Shown here: positions 1 through 7,700 of the stretch, piece by piece
How positions within the stretch are numbered: position 1 is the stretch's first letter
Layout: every line of letters starts with the position of its first letter
Origin: DATKZH01 sp035528065
GTDB taxonomy: Bacteria > Planctomycetota > Planctomycetia > Pirellulales > Thermoguttaceae
Direction: 5' to 3'
Length of the DNA: 64,000 bases
NCBI GenBank assembly: GCA_035528065.1
Contig: DATKZH010000164.1
Span: forward strand, 1-64,000
Notes under the pieces: model-generated
Database searches by the model: none
What the model saw: only the letters and a program-made list of their open reading frames with translations
Told to the model about the DNA's origin: nothing
Program-made: the position numbers and the translations under genes

Positions 1-133
1 CTTGTCCCGGAGTTCAGCCACGATTCGTCACCAACTCTTCCCTCAGGCCAGAACCGCCCCCCGGATACCGTCACAAGATCTTGCGGTGCGATAGCATTGC
101 TTTCACACGTTTGGTCGAAAAGGTCACAGCCTC

Positions 134-210
134 GGCGTGTGGTGTAACCAGCGGACGGCACACGGCGTGTGCCTGCTACTGAAGTCGGGAAGTCATTTTT
201 CGGCCGATCC
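134..210. repeat. Palindromic repeat family A, partial copy
   Basis: This stretch contains the self-complementary core GGCACACGGCGTGTGCC followed by a right arm that runs into TTCGGCCGATCC. Much fuller copies lie at 24601, 46881 and 48020, so this is read as a decayed or half copy of a dispersed hairpin element. It lies just upstream of the first gene. The first 130 bases of the window show nothing I can assign. Confidence 0.8.
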
Positions 211-354
211 TTACCGCTGCGCAGGCCCTCACCGTATTCCCAAGTTGGGTCCGCTGGGATACACTTCAAGCGGTACCCTCGATTCTCCATGCAGCCGGAC
301 GTCGGGGAATCGGAGCAGGTTGGCACAAATCCAGGGTTTTCGGGTTTTCGCGGT

Positions 355-2214
355 ATGCCGAGACGGTTTCGCAAGATCGCCCCGGTGATCGGCCTGCTGA
401 TTCTCCGGCTTGCCGTCTCGGACGGGATGATTCCGGTCGCCAACGCGGTCCGGGAGACCCCCCAATTCCTGGGACCCTGCGCCCTGGTGGTGTCGAAAGA
501 TGCCACGACTCTTTACGTGGCCTGCGCCGACGCGCGCCAGGTGGCGTGGGTCGAGCTGCCCGGCGGCAACGTCACTCGGCGGATCGACGTGCCGGCCGAG
601 CCAACCGGCTTGGCGCTGAGCCCCGACGGAACGAAGCTGATCGTCACGTGCGCGGCGCCCCGGAGCACGGTCGTCGTGCTCGATGCGGTCTCGGGCAACC
701 GGATCGCCGCGATCCCGGCCGGGCACACCGCCATGAGTCCCGCGATCAGCCCGGACGGGAAGCGGCTTTACGTCTGCAATCGATTTTCGGGCGACGTCTC
801 GGTGATCGATCTGGCGGCCGGCAAGGAAGTGGCGCGCGTCGCGGCCGTTCGGGAGCCGATCGCCGCGGCCGTCACGCCCGACGGCCGCACGGTGCTGGTG
901 GCCAACCATTTGCCCAACGCGCGGACCGACAAGACGCTGAGCTTCGACGTGACGCCCGTCGTCACGGTCATCGACACGCGTACGCACGAAACCGCCGCGA
1001 TTGAGCTCCGCCACGGCGCCAACGGCTTGCGGGGTCTGTGCGTCTCGCCCGACGGCAAGCACGCGCTGGTGACGCACCTCCTCTCCAACTTCGAGATGAC
1101 TCCCTTTCGCGTGGACACCGGCTGGATCGACACCAACGTGGTCAGCGTCATCGACGTCGAGAGGCGGCAGGTGATCAGCACGATCGGGCTGGACGAGTAC
1201 GACATGGGGACGGGCAATCCCCACGACGTCACGTGGACGGCGGACGGCGAATCGGTCTGCGTCAGCGTCGCCGGCACGCACGAATTGTGCGTCATCGATC
1301 AGTCCGACCTGCTGGGCGAGTTCGCCCGGCAAACCATGCAGCCGATGATGGCCGTCTGGCCCATCTATCTCAGCCTGGGGGAGAGCCTGTGGCGGCGAAT
1401 CAAGCTGCCGGGCAACGGCCCGCGCGGGCTGGCCGTGGCCGGGTCGAAGGTCTACGTCGCCCAATACTTCAGCGACACCGTGGCCGTGGTCGATTTCGAG
1501 ACCGCGGGCGACGCCTCCATCGGCACGATCGCCCTGGGCCCCGCGCCGCGACTGACTCCCCAGCGACGCGGCCAATTGCTGTTCCACGACGCGACCCTCT
1601 GCTACCAGCAATGGCTGAGCTGCGCAAGCTGTCACCCGGACGGCCGAATGGACGGCCTGAACTGGGACCTGATGAACGACGGCCAGGGCAATTTCAAGAA
1701 CACCAAGAGCATGCTGTTGGCCCACGAGACCCCGCCCGCCATGGCGGAAGGGGTCCGCGAGTCGGCCGAGGCGGCGGTGCGTTCCGGGCTGGAGCACATC
1801 CTGTTTGCCGATCGGTCCGAAGAGGAGGCGGCCGCCATCGACGCGTATCTCCGATCGCTCCGGCCGGTGCCCAGCCCCCGCCTGGTCGACGGCCGGCTCA
1901 GCCCGGCGGCCGAGCGAGGCCGGGAAGTGTTCCAGAGCGAGGGCATCGGCTGCCACACGTGCCATCCGGCGCCGCTCTACACCGACTTAAAGATGCACAA
2001 CGTCGGCACGCGGAGACCCCACGAGCGCACCAAGTGTTTCGACACGCCCACGCTCGTCGAAGTCTGGCGGACCGCCCCCTACCTGCACGACGGCCGCTAC
2101 AAGACGATGAAGGAGCTGTTCGTCGAGGGCAGACACGGCCTCCCGCGAGGCCGCAGTGACGACCTGAGCGAGCAGGAGATCGACGATCTGGTCGAGTTCG
2201 TGCTGTCGCTGTGA
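355..2214 (+). CDS. Secreted YVTN beta-propeller protein with C-terminal di-haem cytochrome c domain
   Basis: About 619 residues. The ATG at 355 was chosen because it opens a typical signal peptide (basic MPRRFRK, then a hydrophobic stretch); an upstream in-frame extension would read through repeat A. Residues about 40-400 carry repeated blades with SPDG/TPDG turns, as in YncE/YVTN-type propellers. Two haem c motifs follow, CASCH at residues 423-427 and CHTCH at 533-537, with MHNVGT and LHDGR segments seen in di-haem peroxidase-like (MauG/CcpA-type) domains. It should be exported and probably carries out or relays electron transfer in the periplasm or on the cell surface; the substrate is unknown. 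It stands alone and is convergent with the sulfatase gene downstream. The family assignment is firm, the reaction is not. Confidence 0.88.
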   Translation: MPRRFRKIAPVIGLLILRLAVSDGMIPVANAVRETPQFLGPCALVVSKDATTLYVACADARQVAWVELPGGNVTRRIDVPAEPTGLALSPDGTKLIVTCAAPRSTVVVLDAVSGNRIAAIPAGHTAMSPAISPDGKRLYVCNRFSGDVSVIDLAAGKEVARVAAVREPIAAAVTPDGRTVLVANHLPNARTDKTLSFDVTPVVTVIDTRTHETAAIELRHGANGLRGLCVSPDGKHALVTHLLSNFEMTPFRVDTGWIDTNVVSVIDVERRQVISTIGLDEYDMGTGNPHDVTWTADGESVCVSVAGTHELCVIDQSDLLGEFARQTMQPMMAVWPIYLSLGESLWRRIKLPGNGPRGLAVAGSKVYVAQYFSDTVAVVDFETAGDASIGTIALGPAPRLTPQRRGQLLFHDATLCYQQWLSCASCHPDGRMDGLNWDLMNDGQGNFKNTKSMLLAHETPPAMAEGVRESAEAAVRSGLEHILFADRSEEEAAAIDAYLRSLRPVPSPRLVDGRLSPAAERGREVFQSEGIGCHTCHPAPLYTDLKMHNVGTRRPHERTKCFDTPTLVEVWRTAPYLHDGRYKTMKELFVEGRHGLPRGRSDDLSEQEIDDLVEFVLSL

Positions 2215-2359
2215 GGTTTCTATTTTTCGAGAGTTGTCGTTAGTGAGGCACGTCTTGGAGGAGAGTGCGCGTGGAACGCGCCTGCCCCATCAATGCGAGC
2301 ATCGAAAAGGCGAAAGGCCGGCAGAACCGGGCACGCAAGTCGACCGCAGCCTGCCGCAC

Positions 2360-2589
2360 GTCGGCTTCAGCCGACGGACTGTCTGCCACCAGCTTTAGCT
2401 GGTGGAAAGCGGGGGCCATCCAGTGAGTTGAGCCGGCTTCAGCCGGGCTTCTCGACAAAAGGGTTTCAACCGACTCCCGGTGTCTGAAGACGGCCGAGAA
2501 GTCCGGCTGAAGCCGGCTTGTTCTCATGGGGTCGTCTCCCCTCCCACCAGCTAAAGCTGGTGGCAAACCATCGGTCGGCTGAAGCCGAC
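2360..2589. repeat. Mirror-symmetric array of six palindromes (family D)
   Basis: Three different hairpins are followed by the same three in reverse order and orientation: GTCGGCTTCAGCCGAC (2360-2375), CCACCAGCTTTAGCTGGTGG (2386-2405), CCGGCTTCAGCCGG (2433-2446), then CCGGCTGAAGCCGG (2503-2516), the AAA-loop version of the second (2544-2563) and the first again (2574-2589). It fills the gap between two convergent genes, where it could act as a bidirectional terminator or an mRNA 3' stabiliser. The array is visible directly; the role is inference. Confidence 0.85.
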
Positions 2590-2701
2590 TGGTTTCGGCG
2601 TCCACGCGAGGGCTGTTGCTGCGCCGGAGACTCACCCACGTCCGGAGATCGCGCACGGCCTCCGCGCACCCGAATCCGAACTTCCACCCCCGATCGGCGA
2701 C

Positions 2702-4174
2702 TCACCGACGCGTCGGCTCGAGCGTGCGACGCCAGTAGTCGTACAGCTCCTCGGGCCGCTCGAGGCCCCGCTTCTTGAGCGTTTGGGCGAGACGCTCCTG
2801 ATACTCCCGGCGAATCGAGGCCAGCAGCTCCTCGGGCTCGCGCGTTCGGCCGTGGTCGTTCGTCTCTGCGATCCACCGATCGAGCCGCCCGCGCAACTCG
2901 ACGAGGATTTGCCGATGCTTTGCGTCATCGGCCAGGTTGCAGAGCTCGTGGGGATCGGCGGCCAGATCGTACAGCTCCTCCTCGGGCCGGCGGGGGGCCA
3001 TCCACTTCGATTGGGCCTCGTTGAGCCGGCCTTCCGCGTGCCACTTCTTCAGGGCGGCCAGCGTGGGGTGCATCATCACCATGTAGGTCTCGTCCTGGTC
3101 GTAGGGCAGCTCGGGATAGAAATTGCGGATGTACTTGTACCGCTCGGTGCGTAGGCAGCGGATCCGGTCGACCGCGTCGTCCACCCGATCCCGCGAGGCG
3201 AAGAGGCACTCGCGCCGCGTCGCCCGATCGCCCAGGAAGACGACGCCGTGCATGTGCCCGGGCACGTCGAGCCCCGCCAGGGAGAGGCACGTCGGGGCGA
3301 AATCGATCATGCTCACCAGGTGGTCGCAGACCGACCCGGCCTCGAGCTTGCCCGGCCAACGGATGATCAGCGGGATCGCCAGCCCCTCGTCGTAGAGGAA
3401 CTGCTTGCCGCGGGGGAACGGCCGGCCCTGGTCGGAAAAGAAGAACACGACCGTGTTGTCCGCGTCGCCTTCGGCTTCCAGCTTCCGGAGGATCTCGCCC
3501 ACCTTGCGGTCGGCGATTTGGACCGACTCCAGGTATTGGGCGAAGTCGATGCGCACGACCGGGTCGTCCGGGTATTGCGGCGGCAGCGTGATTTGGTCGG
3601 GATCGATGGGGCTCTCCGGGTCCGGCTTGAACGTCCGGTGCGGCTCGGCGATCTGCACCTGGGCGAAAAACGGCTGGCCCGGCTTGCGCTGGGCCCAGTC
3701 GGTGGCCCGCTCGTACGTCGACTGGCGGTCCCACTGGAACTGGTAGTCGGTCTTGCCGGGCCGCTGGAGGTTCCAGTTGGCGTTCACACAGAAGTAGCCC
3801 GCCTCCTTCAGGTATTGCGGCAACAGCCGCACCTGCGGCGGCAGCACGGCCTCGGCGTTCCGCTGGTTGTGGGCCCCGATGCTGATCGGATACATCCCGG
3901 TGATCAAGCCCGACCGGGTCGGGGCACACGTGGGCGCGGCGGCGAACGCGCGGGTGAAGCGGGTCGCTTGCCGGGCGAGCCGGTCGACGTTCGGCGTCTT
4001 CACGCACCGATTGCCGTAGCAGCCCAGGTCGTCCCGCGAGTGATCGTCGGAGATAATCCACAGGACGTTCGGTCGCCGGTCGGCCTCCGCGGCACAAGCC
4101 GAATCCGCTTCATGCAGGCCGATCGCGGCAACTAATCCAAGCAGAATTGCAGCAGCAAGTCGGACTGGTCTCAT
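2702..4174 (-). CDS. Secreted sulfatase (sulfamidase-like, Cys-type)
   Basis: 490 residues. The start at 4174 opens a signal peptide ending near ACAAEA. The N-terminal metal-binding segment NVLWIISDDHSRDDLG has the Asp pair at 43-44, and the formylglycine site is CAPTR with Cys83. A metal/substrate segment FFFSDQGRPFPRGK follows in the middle, and the chain ends in the usual small C-terminal domain with LYDLAADPHE. The DDHSRDDLGCYG opening resembles heparan N-sulfatase (sulfamidase) relatives more than arylsulfatase A proper, so it may act on N-sulfated or similar sugars; the true substrate cannot be read from sequence. A formylglycine-generating enzyme encoded elsewhere would be needed for activity. 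It is transcribed alone, with repeat A directly upstream of its start. Confidence 0.9.
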   Translation of the reverse strand: MRPVRLAAAILLGLVAAIGLHEADSACAAEADRRPNVLWIISDDHSRDDLGCYGNRCVKTPNVDRLARQATRFTRAFAAAPTCAPTRSGLITGMYPISIGAHNQRNAEAVLPPQVRLLPQYLKEAGYFCVNANWNLQRPGKTDYQFQWDRQSTYERATDWAQRKPGQPFFAQVQIAEPHRTFKPDPESPIDPDQITLPPQYPDDPVVRIDFAQYLESVQIADRKVGEILRKLEAEGDADNTVVFFFSDQGRPFPRGKQFLYDEGLAIPLIIRWPGKLEAGSVCDHLVSMIDFAPTCLSLAGLDVPGHMHGVVFLGDRATRRECLFASRDRVDDAVDRIRCLRTERYKYIRNFYPELPYDQDETYMVMMHPTLAALKKWHAEGRLNEAQSKWMAPRRPEEELYDLAADPHELCNLADDAKHRQILVELRGRLDRWIAETNDHGRTREPEELLASIRREYQERLAQTLKKRGLERPEELYDYWRRTLEPTRR

Positions 4175-4202
4175 GGCTTCTCGCTCCCGTTTCCGGCACT
4201 CT

Positions 4203-4262
4203 GTAGTAGGCACACGGCGTGTGCCGTAACCGGCGGACGGCACACGGCGTGTGCCTGCTACT
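4203..4262. repeat. Palindromic repeat family A, core copy
   Basis: Two copies of the core GGCACACGGCGTGTGCC lie head to tail around a short loop, flanked by GTAGTA and CTACT. The long outer arms of the full element (see 46881) are missing. It sits directly upstream of the sulfatase start at 4174, in what would be that gene's promoter or leader region. Confidence 0.75.
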
Positions 4263-4509
4263 GAAATGGGCAAGACGTGCAGGTTATCCGCTCCCGGAGC
4301 CGTTGTCGAGCGAGCCCGGCAGGCAAGCGGGAAGACGGTCCGCCAGCGGCCGCGCGCCTTGCCGGCGAGCGTTCGAAATGCGATAACGGGAGGGGTCCGG
4401 GCCGACCGTCAAGGGACAGGCTCGGGCGAAGCCGCAAGCGGCTTTGACAACCGGCTCGCGCAAGTCGGTCGTCCGTCTTACCCATCCTGGCTGAGGAAGG
4501 AAACGGCTG

Positions 4510-4728
4510 ATGAGACGTACGATCTTTATTGCATCCGTGATTCTTGGTCACGTCCTTGCATGCCCGATTCTGCCGGCCGGCGAGCGCACTCCGGCCGATG
4601 CCCCGCCGGCCGAGCAGCGGTGGCGTCTGAAGGTCTACGTGATGCCGAACGACCCCGACGCCCTCCTGGCCCGCGTGGCCCGAGACTTCCCCGAGTCAAC
4701 CCGGCTCAAGGAGCGGCGCGTCCCATAG
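4510..4728 (+). CDS. Small secreted protein of unknown function
   Basis: 72 residues. An ATG preceded by AAGGAAACGGCTG opens a convincing signal peptide (MRRTIFIASVILGHVLACP) ending around ILPAGE. The mature part is only about 50 residues and charged; I recognise no family. The abrupt end in a KERR tail allows it to be the 5' remnant of a longer exported protein. About 210 bases separate it from the deacetylase fusion downstream, and co-transcription is possible. Coding status rests on the start site and signal peptide only. Confidence 0.45.
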   Translation: MRRTIFIASVILGHVLACPILPAGERTPADAPPAEQRWRLKVYVMPNDPDALLARVARDFPESTRLKERRVP

Positions 4729-4940
4729 GTTGGACGGCTGATCCTCAACACCCTGCCAACCGGTTCTCGCGAGGGGTGAGGTTGACGCACTTATCGACAA
4801 AGGGGAAGCTGGGTCTTGCGGCGCGGGAAGAGCAAGAAAACTCCTCGATAAGACCCGACGAATCGTGTCTGTACGAACGCTTCTCAGACGCGGACTGACT
4901 CGGGGCGAACGGTCTTCCGAATCAGGTAGGGGCGACTCCC

Positions 4941-6725
4941 ATGTCTCTGTTCAACTTCTCGGACCTGGCAATCCTGTGGCCGTTTGCCAACCAGGCCGAC
5001 AGGACGCTCTTCGTCTATAAGCAGCACGAGGGGACCGCGTCTCCGCCCAACGACGGGAGGGCCATGCTGGCGCTGGCCGGGGCGCTGGGGCCGATTGTGA
5101 TGGACGACTCGTCGCCCGACATGTACAGCGTGGGCACGGCCCCGGGCCGGGATCTGGCCAGTCTTGAAGAGATGCTGACCGACGGCCGGCACGCGATCTA
5201 CGTGGGCGGCAGCGCCAGAAATGAAGCCTCCCGGGAATTCCTCCGGAAATGCGAACAGGTCTTCGGCGACTACGGCGATCCCCAGCCGAAGATCGCCTCC
5301 CGGCTGCCGCAGACCGCGGACGAGCCGCGCGTGCTTCGCGTGGCGGGCACCGAGTTTGAGGCAACGTACCACGACGACGAGAAGACGCGTGTCCGAGAGG
5401 ACTACGGAGTGGCGATCCTCACGTTCAGCCCGTTCAACCCCGGGTACAAGGCGCTGTTGGTGGCGGGGTTGCACAGTCCTGGGACGCTGGCGGCGGCTCG
5501 GGCGATTTCGCGGCCCGACCTGTCGCGCGACGTGGTCCGCCGAATCGCCGCCAACTTCCATCTGCCGCCGCACGTGCTGGGCACCGTGGAGATCGTCGTC
5601 CGGACCGAGGTCGACGACCGCGGGGAGATCAAGAAGGCCGGCGGGCACGGTCTGATCGAGGTGCGGTGCGTGATCGTCAACAACATCCGCCTGTTTCCCG
5701 ATCCCGACGTGGAATCGCCCCGAAAGGCCTTTCCCTGCCTCCCGTCGCCCCACTGTCCGGTGCTTCGGGTCCACCGTTGGCCCGTGGGTCCGAGCCGGCT
5801 CGAGGATTCGGCGGACATGGACATCGCGTTCGTCCAGGACGGGGCGAACGCCGCTTACCGAAGCGAGGACTCCGCCATGACGGCCAAGGGAGATCCCCTT
5901 CGGAAACCGACCCCGGAGTTCTTCGAGTACTTCTCCCGGCGCGATCTGGTGGTGATCTCGCCCCATAGCGACGACTCGGTGATCGGCTGCGGCGGGCTGA
6001 TCTACTACCTTCGGAACCGGGATCTCTGGGAAAACGAAGCCGAGCGCCCGAACATCCACGTCTTCGTGATGACCGCCAGCCCGCGCGGAGTGCCGCTGCG
6101 GGAGTTCGAAGCCTACTGCCGCGCGATCGGCATCGATCCGCCGGACGCCAAGGACGATCCCGACGGACACGCGGAGCTCCGCCGCCAGATCCGCCACAAC
6201 GAAGCCCGCAGCGAGGCCTTCGTGCTCGACACGGTCGCCCACTGGCTGGACTTGCGATTCGACGATCCGAAGAGCGGCCGGATCATGGGCCGGAGGTTCA
6301 AGAGGCTTCGCGACGAGGCGGAGAGTCGCAACCGCCGGTTGACGTTCCTGGTCCCCCCCTTCGAAGACCAGCACCCCACGCACCGCTCGGCCCGAGAACT
6401 GGTGTTGGAGGTGCTCCGCAAGGCGGAGTACCATGCCGACGTCTGGGCCTACGAGAGTCCCTGGGGGTTCCTTACGCCAACGCACATCAACGTGATCCTG
6501 CCCCTGGACAAGCACGCGATGTTCGCCAAATGCCAGGCGATTGCCATGCACCAGACCCAGGAGGCTCGGACCCGCTACTCCGAGGTCGCCCGGACGCAGG
6601 CCCGGCGGAACGCGGAAGTCGTCCCCGAAGAGGCGCTGGCCTTCGGCGAGGGCCCGTTCGGATGGGACTACGTGGAGGTCTTCCACAAGCTGACGTGGAC
6701 CACCGTCGTCTATGGAGACAAATAG
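4941..6725 (+). CDS. PIG-L/LmbE-type deacetylase fused to an N-terminal domain of unknown function
   Basis: 594 residues. The C-terminal half (about 325-594) is a PIG-L/LmbE N-acetylglucosaminyl deacetylase domain: PHSDD at 341-345 matches the zinc/base motif AHPDD, HPTH at 478-481 supplies the second histidine pair, and MHQTQ is the conserved later segment. The acid that usually follows the DD pair is Ser here. Residues 1-310 are a separate domain containing IYVGGSARNEASREFL and LLVAGLHSPGTLAAARAIS; this looks like an alpha/beta sensor-type fold but I cannot name it. No signal peptide is seen, so it is probably cytoplasmic. Family members deacetylate GlcNAc-linked substrates, but whether this one acts on a sugar conjugate is inference. 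The ATG at 4941 follows a GGGGCGACTCCC leader. Confidence 0.8.
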   Translation: MSLFNFSDLAILWPFANQADRTLFVYKQHEGTASPPNDGRAMLALAGALGPIVMDDSSPDMYSVGTAPGRDLASLEEMLTDGRHAIYVGGSARNEASREFLRKCEQVFGDYGDPQPKIASRLPQTADEPRVLRVAGTEFEATYHDDEKTRVREDYGVAILTFSPFNPGYKALLVAGLHSPGTLAAARAISRPDLSRDVVRRIAANFHLPPHVLGTVEIVVRTEVDDRGEIKKAGGHGLIEVRCVIVNNIRLFPDPDVESPRKAFPCLPSPHCPVLRVHRWPVGPSRLEDSADMDIAFVQDGANAAYRSEDSAMTAKGDPLRKPTPEFFEYFSRRDLVVISPHSDDSVIGCGGLIYYLRNRDLWENEAERPNIHVFVMTASPRGVPLREFEAYCRAIGIDPPDAKDDPDGHAELRRQIRHNEARSEAFVLDTVAHWLDLRFDDPKSGRIMGRRFKRLRDEAESRNRRLTFLVPPFEDQHPTHRSARELVLEVLRKAEYHADVWAYESPWGFLTPTHINVILPLDKHAMFAKCQAIAMHQTQEARTRYSEVARTQARRNAEVVPEEALAFGEGPFGWDYVEVFHKLTWTTVVYGDK

Positions 6726-6811
6726 CCCGGATGGGTCACGCCGCCCGTGGCCCGGACTTCCCGCCTGTAGAATGGAGAACCCAGGCGAGATGCCCGGGCT
6801 ACGACGCCGGC
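6724..6811. repeat. Palindromic repeat with AGCCCGG/CCGGGCT arms (family H)
   Basis: The bases right after the stop codon begin TAGCCCGGATGGGTC and the element closes with GATGCCCGGGCTA. This is a long imperfect inverted repeat of a kind also used as outer arms at 19612-19719. It follows the deacetylase gene and may serve as its transcript end. Confidence 0.55.
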
Positions 6812-6875
6812 CTGTGAGCCATCCGAGCTACTACGGTTAGTCGCCGGAAGTCCCCTGTTACAAGGATTGCATGCC

Positions 6876-7145
6876 ATGTGGACGCGTACGACGGCCGCCT
6901 CGGTCCTGATCGGTGCTCTCCTCGTCACGCTTGCGCTGGTGCCGTTTCTCGGTACCTCAACCGCCGCGGAGAAAGCCGAGCCCGACTGGTCGCAGCTCAG
7001 GATTGTCACCTACTCGAGCGGGCTGACGGGCTTCTTCGACCCCCAGAGCGGCAAGCTCTACGTGTACGACGCAAACGTGGAGCAGTGCTTCATGATTCGC
7101 CAACTGGACGAGCTGGGCAAGCCGATGAAGCGGGTCAAGAACTGA
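6876..7145 (+). CDS. Small exported protein, unknown function
   Basis: 89 residues. An AAGGA nine bases upstream supports the ATG at 6876 over the TTG at 6867. A signal peptide (basic MWTRTT, then a hydrophobic core ending at STAAEK) precedes about 60 mature residues with WSQLRIVTYSSGLTGFFD and KLYVYD. The mature part reads like one or two beta-hairpins similar to a single beta-propeller blade. No named family is recognised. It is monocistronic and convergent with the stress-protein gene, with repeat C1 between them. Confidence 0.7.
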   Translation: MWTRTTAASVLIGALLVTLALVPFLGTSTAAEKAEPDWSQLRIVTYSSGLTGFFDPQSGKLYVYDANVEQCFMIRQLDELGKPMKRVKN

Positions 7146-7171
7146 CCGGCGGCTGCGGATCCGACGAGAGG

Positions 7172-7239
7172 CGTAGGGTGCGTGAAACGCACCATATTTG
7201 CCGGCCCGGAAATAATGGTGCGTTTCACGCACCCTACGC
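7172..7239. repeat. Palindromic repeat family C (GGTGCGTTTCACGCACC type), copy 1
   Basis: The arms GTAGGGTGCGTGAAACGCAC and GTGCGTTTCACGCACCCTAC pair perfectly around a loop of about 20 bases. It lies between two genes that converge on it, so it could terminate transcription from both sides. The second copy is at 10378. Confidence 0.85.
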
Positions 7240-7251
7240 GGCCCGGGAGAG

Positions 7252-7680
7252 CTACTTCTTCAGCACCAGCACCGGGCAGCGGGCCAGGCGCACGACGCGG
7301 TCGGCGACCGAGCCCAGCAGCAGGCGCCGCAAGCCCGTGCGCCCGTGCGACGAGAGCGCGACCAGCCCCGCGGAAACCTCCTCGGCGTACTCCGCGATCT
7401 CGTGCCCCGGGTCGCCGATCCGGATCACGCTCTGCCCGACCCGGACCCCGCGCGCGTCGAGCTCTTTCTTGAGGGCCTCGGCGGCGTGCTTCGTGCGGCC
7501 TTCGTCGTCAATCGTGTGCCAGATGACGCCCGGGTCGGCCGGCTCCAATTCCGGCAGCACGTGGATCACGTGCAGGTGCTTCGGGTCGGTGGCCAGCTCG
7601 CTCGCGGTCGAGAGCGCGGCGAAGGAATCCTCGGAGAAGTCGATCGGCACGACGACCGTCTCTCGGGGCAGCCAGCTCAT
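7252..7680 (-). CDS. Universal stress protein (UspA family)
   Basis: 142 residues, the usual length for a single Usp domain. The chain opens with VVVPIDFSEDS (first beta strand and Asp) and carries the ATP-binding signature as SSHGRTGLRRLLLGSVAD near the C terminus, so it belongs to the ATP-binding class. It is cytoplasmic. The start lies 20 bases behind the stop of the symporter gene, so the two probably form one transcript. Its role may be stress signalling linked to that transporter, which is inference. Confidence 0.9.
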   Translation of the reverse strand: MSWLPRETVVVPIDFSEDSFAALSTASELATDPKHLHVIHVLPELEPADPGVIWHTIDDEGRTKHAAEALKKELDARGVRVGQSVIRIGDPGHEIAEYAEEVSAGLVALSSHGRTGLRRLLLGSVADRVVRLARCPVLVLKK

Positions 7681-7700
7681 CCTTTGGCTCCTTGCGTCTT

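Noticed and set aside
137..388. Short open frames across the family A repeats (also near 24441, 46645 and 47493)
   Set aside because: Their products share peptide strings such as RTAHGVCLLLKSG only because they read the same repeat.
229..1965. Long open frame antisense to the propeller cytochrome gene
   Set aside because: It has no domain, signal or ribosome site and is a composition shadow of the real gene in high-G+C DNA.
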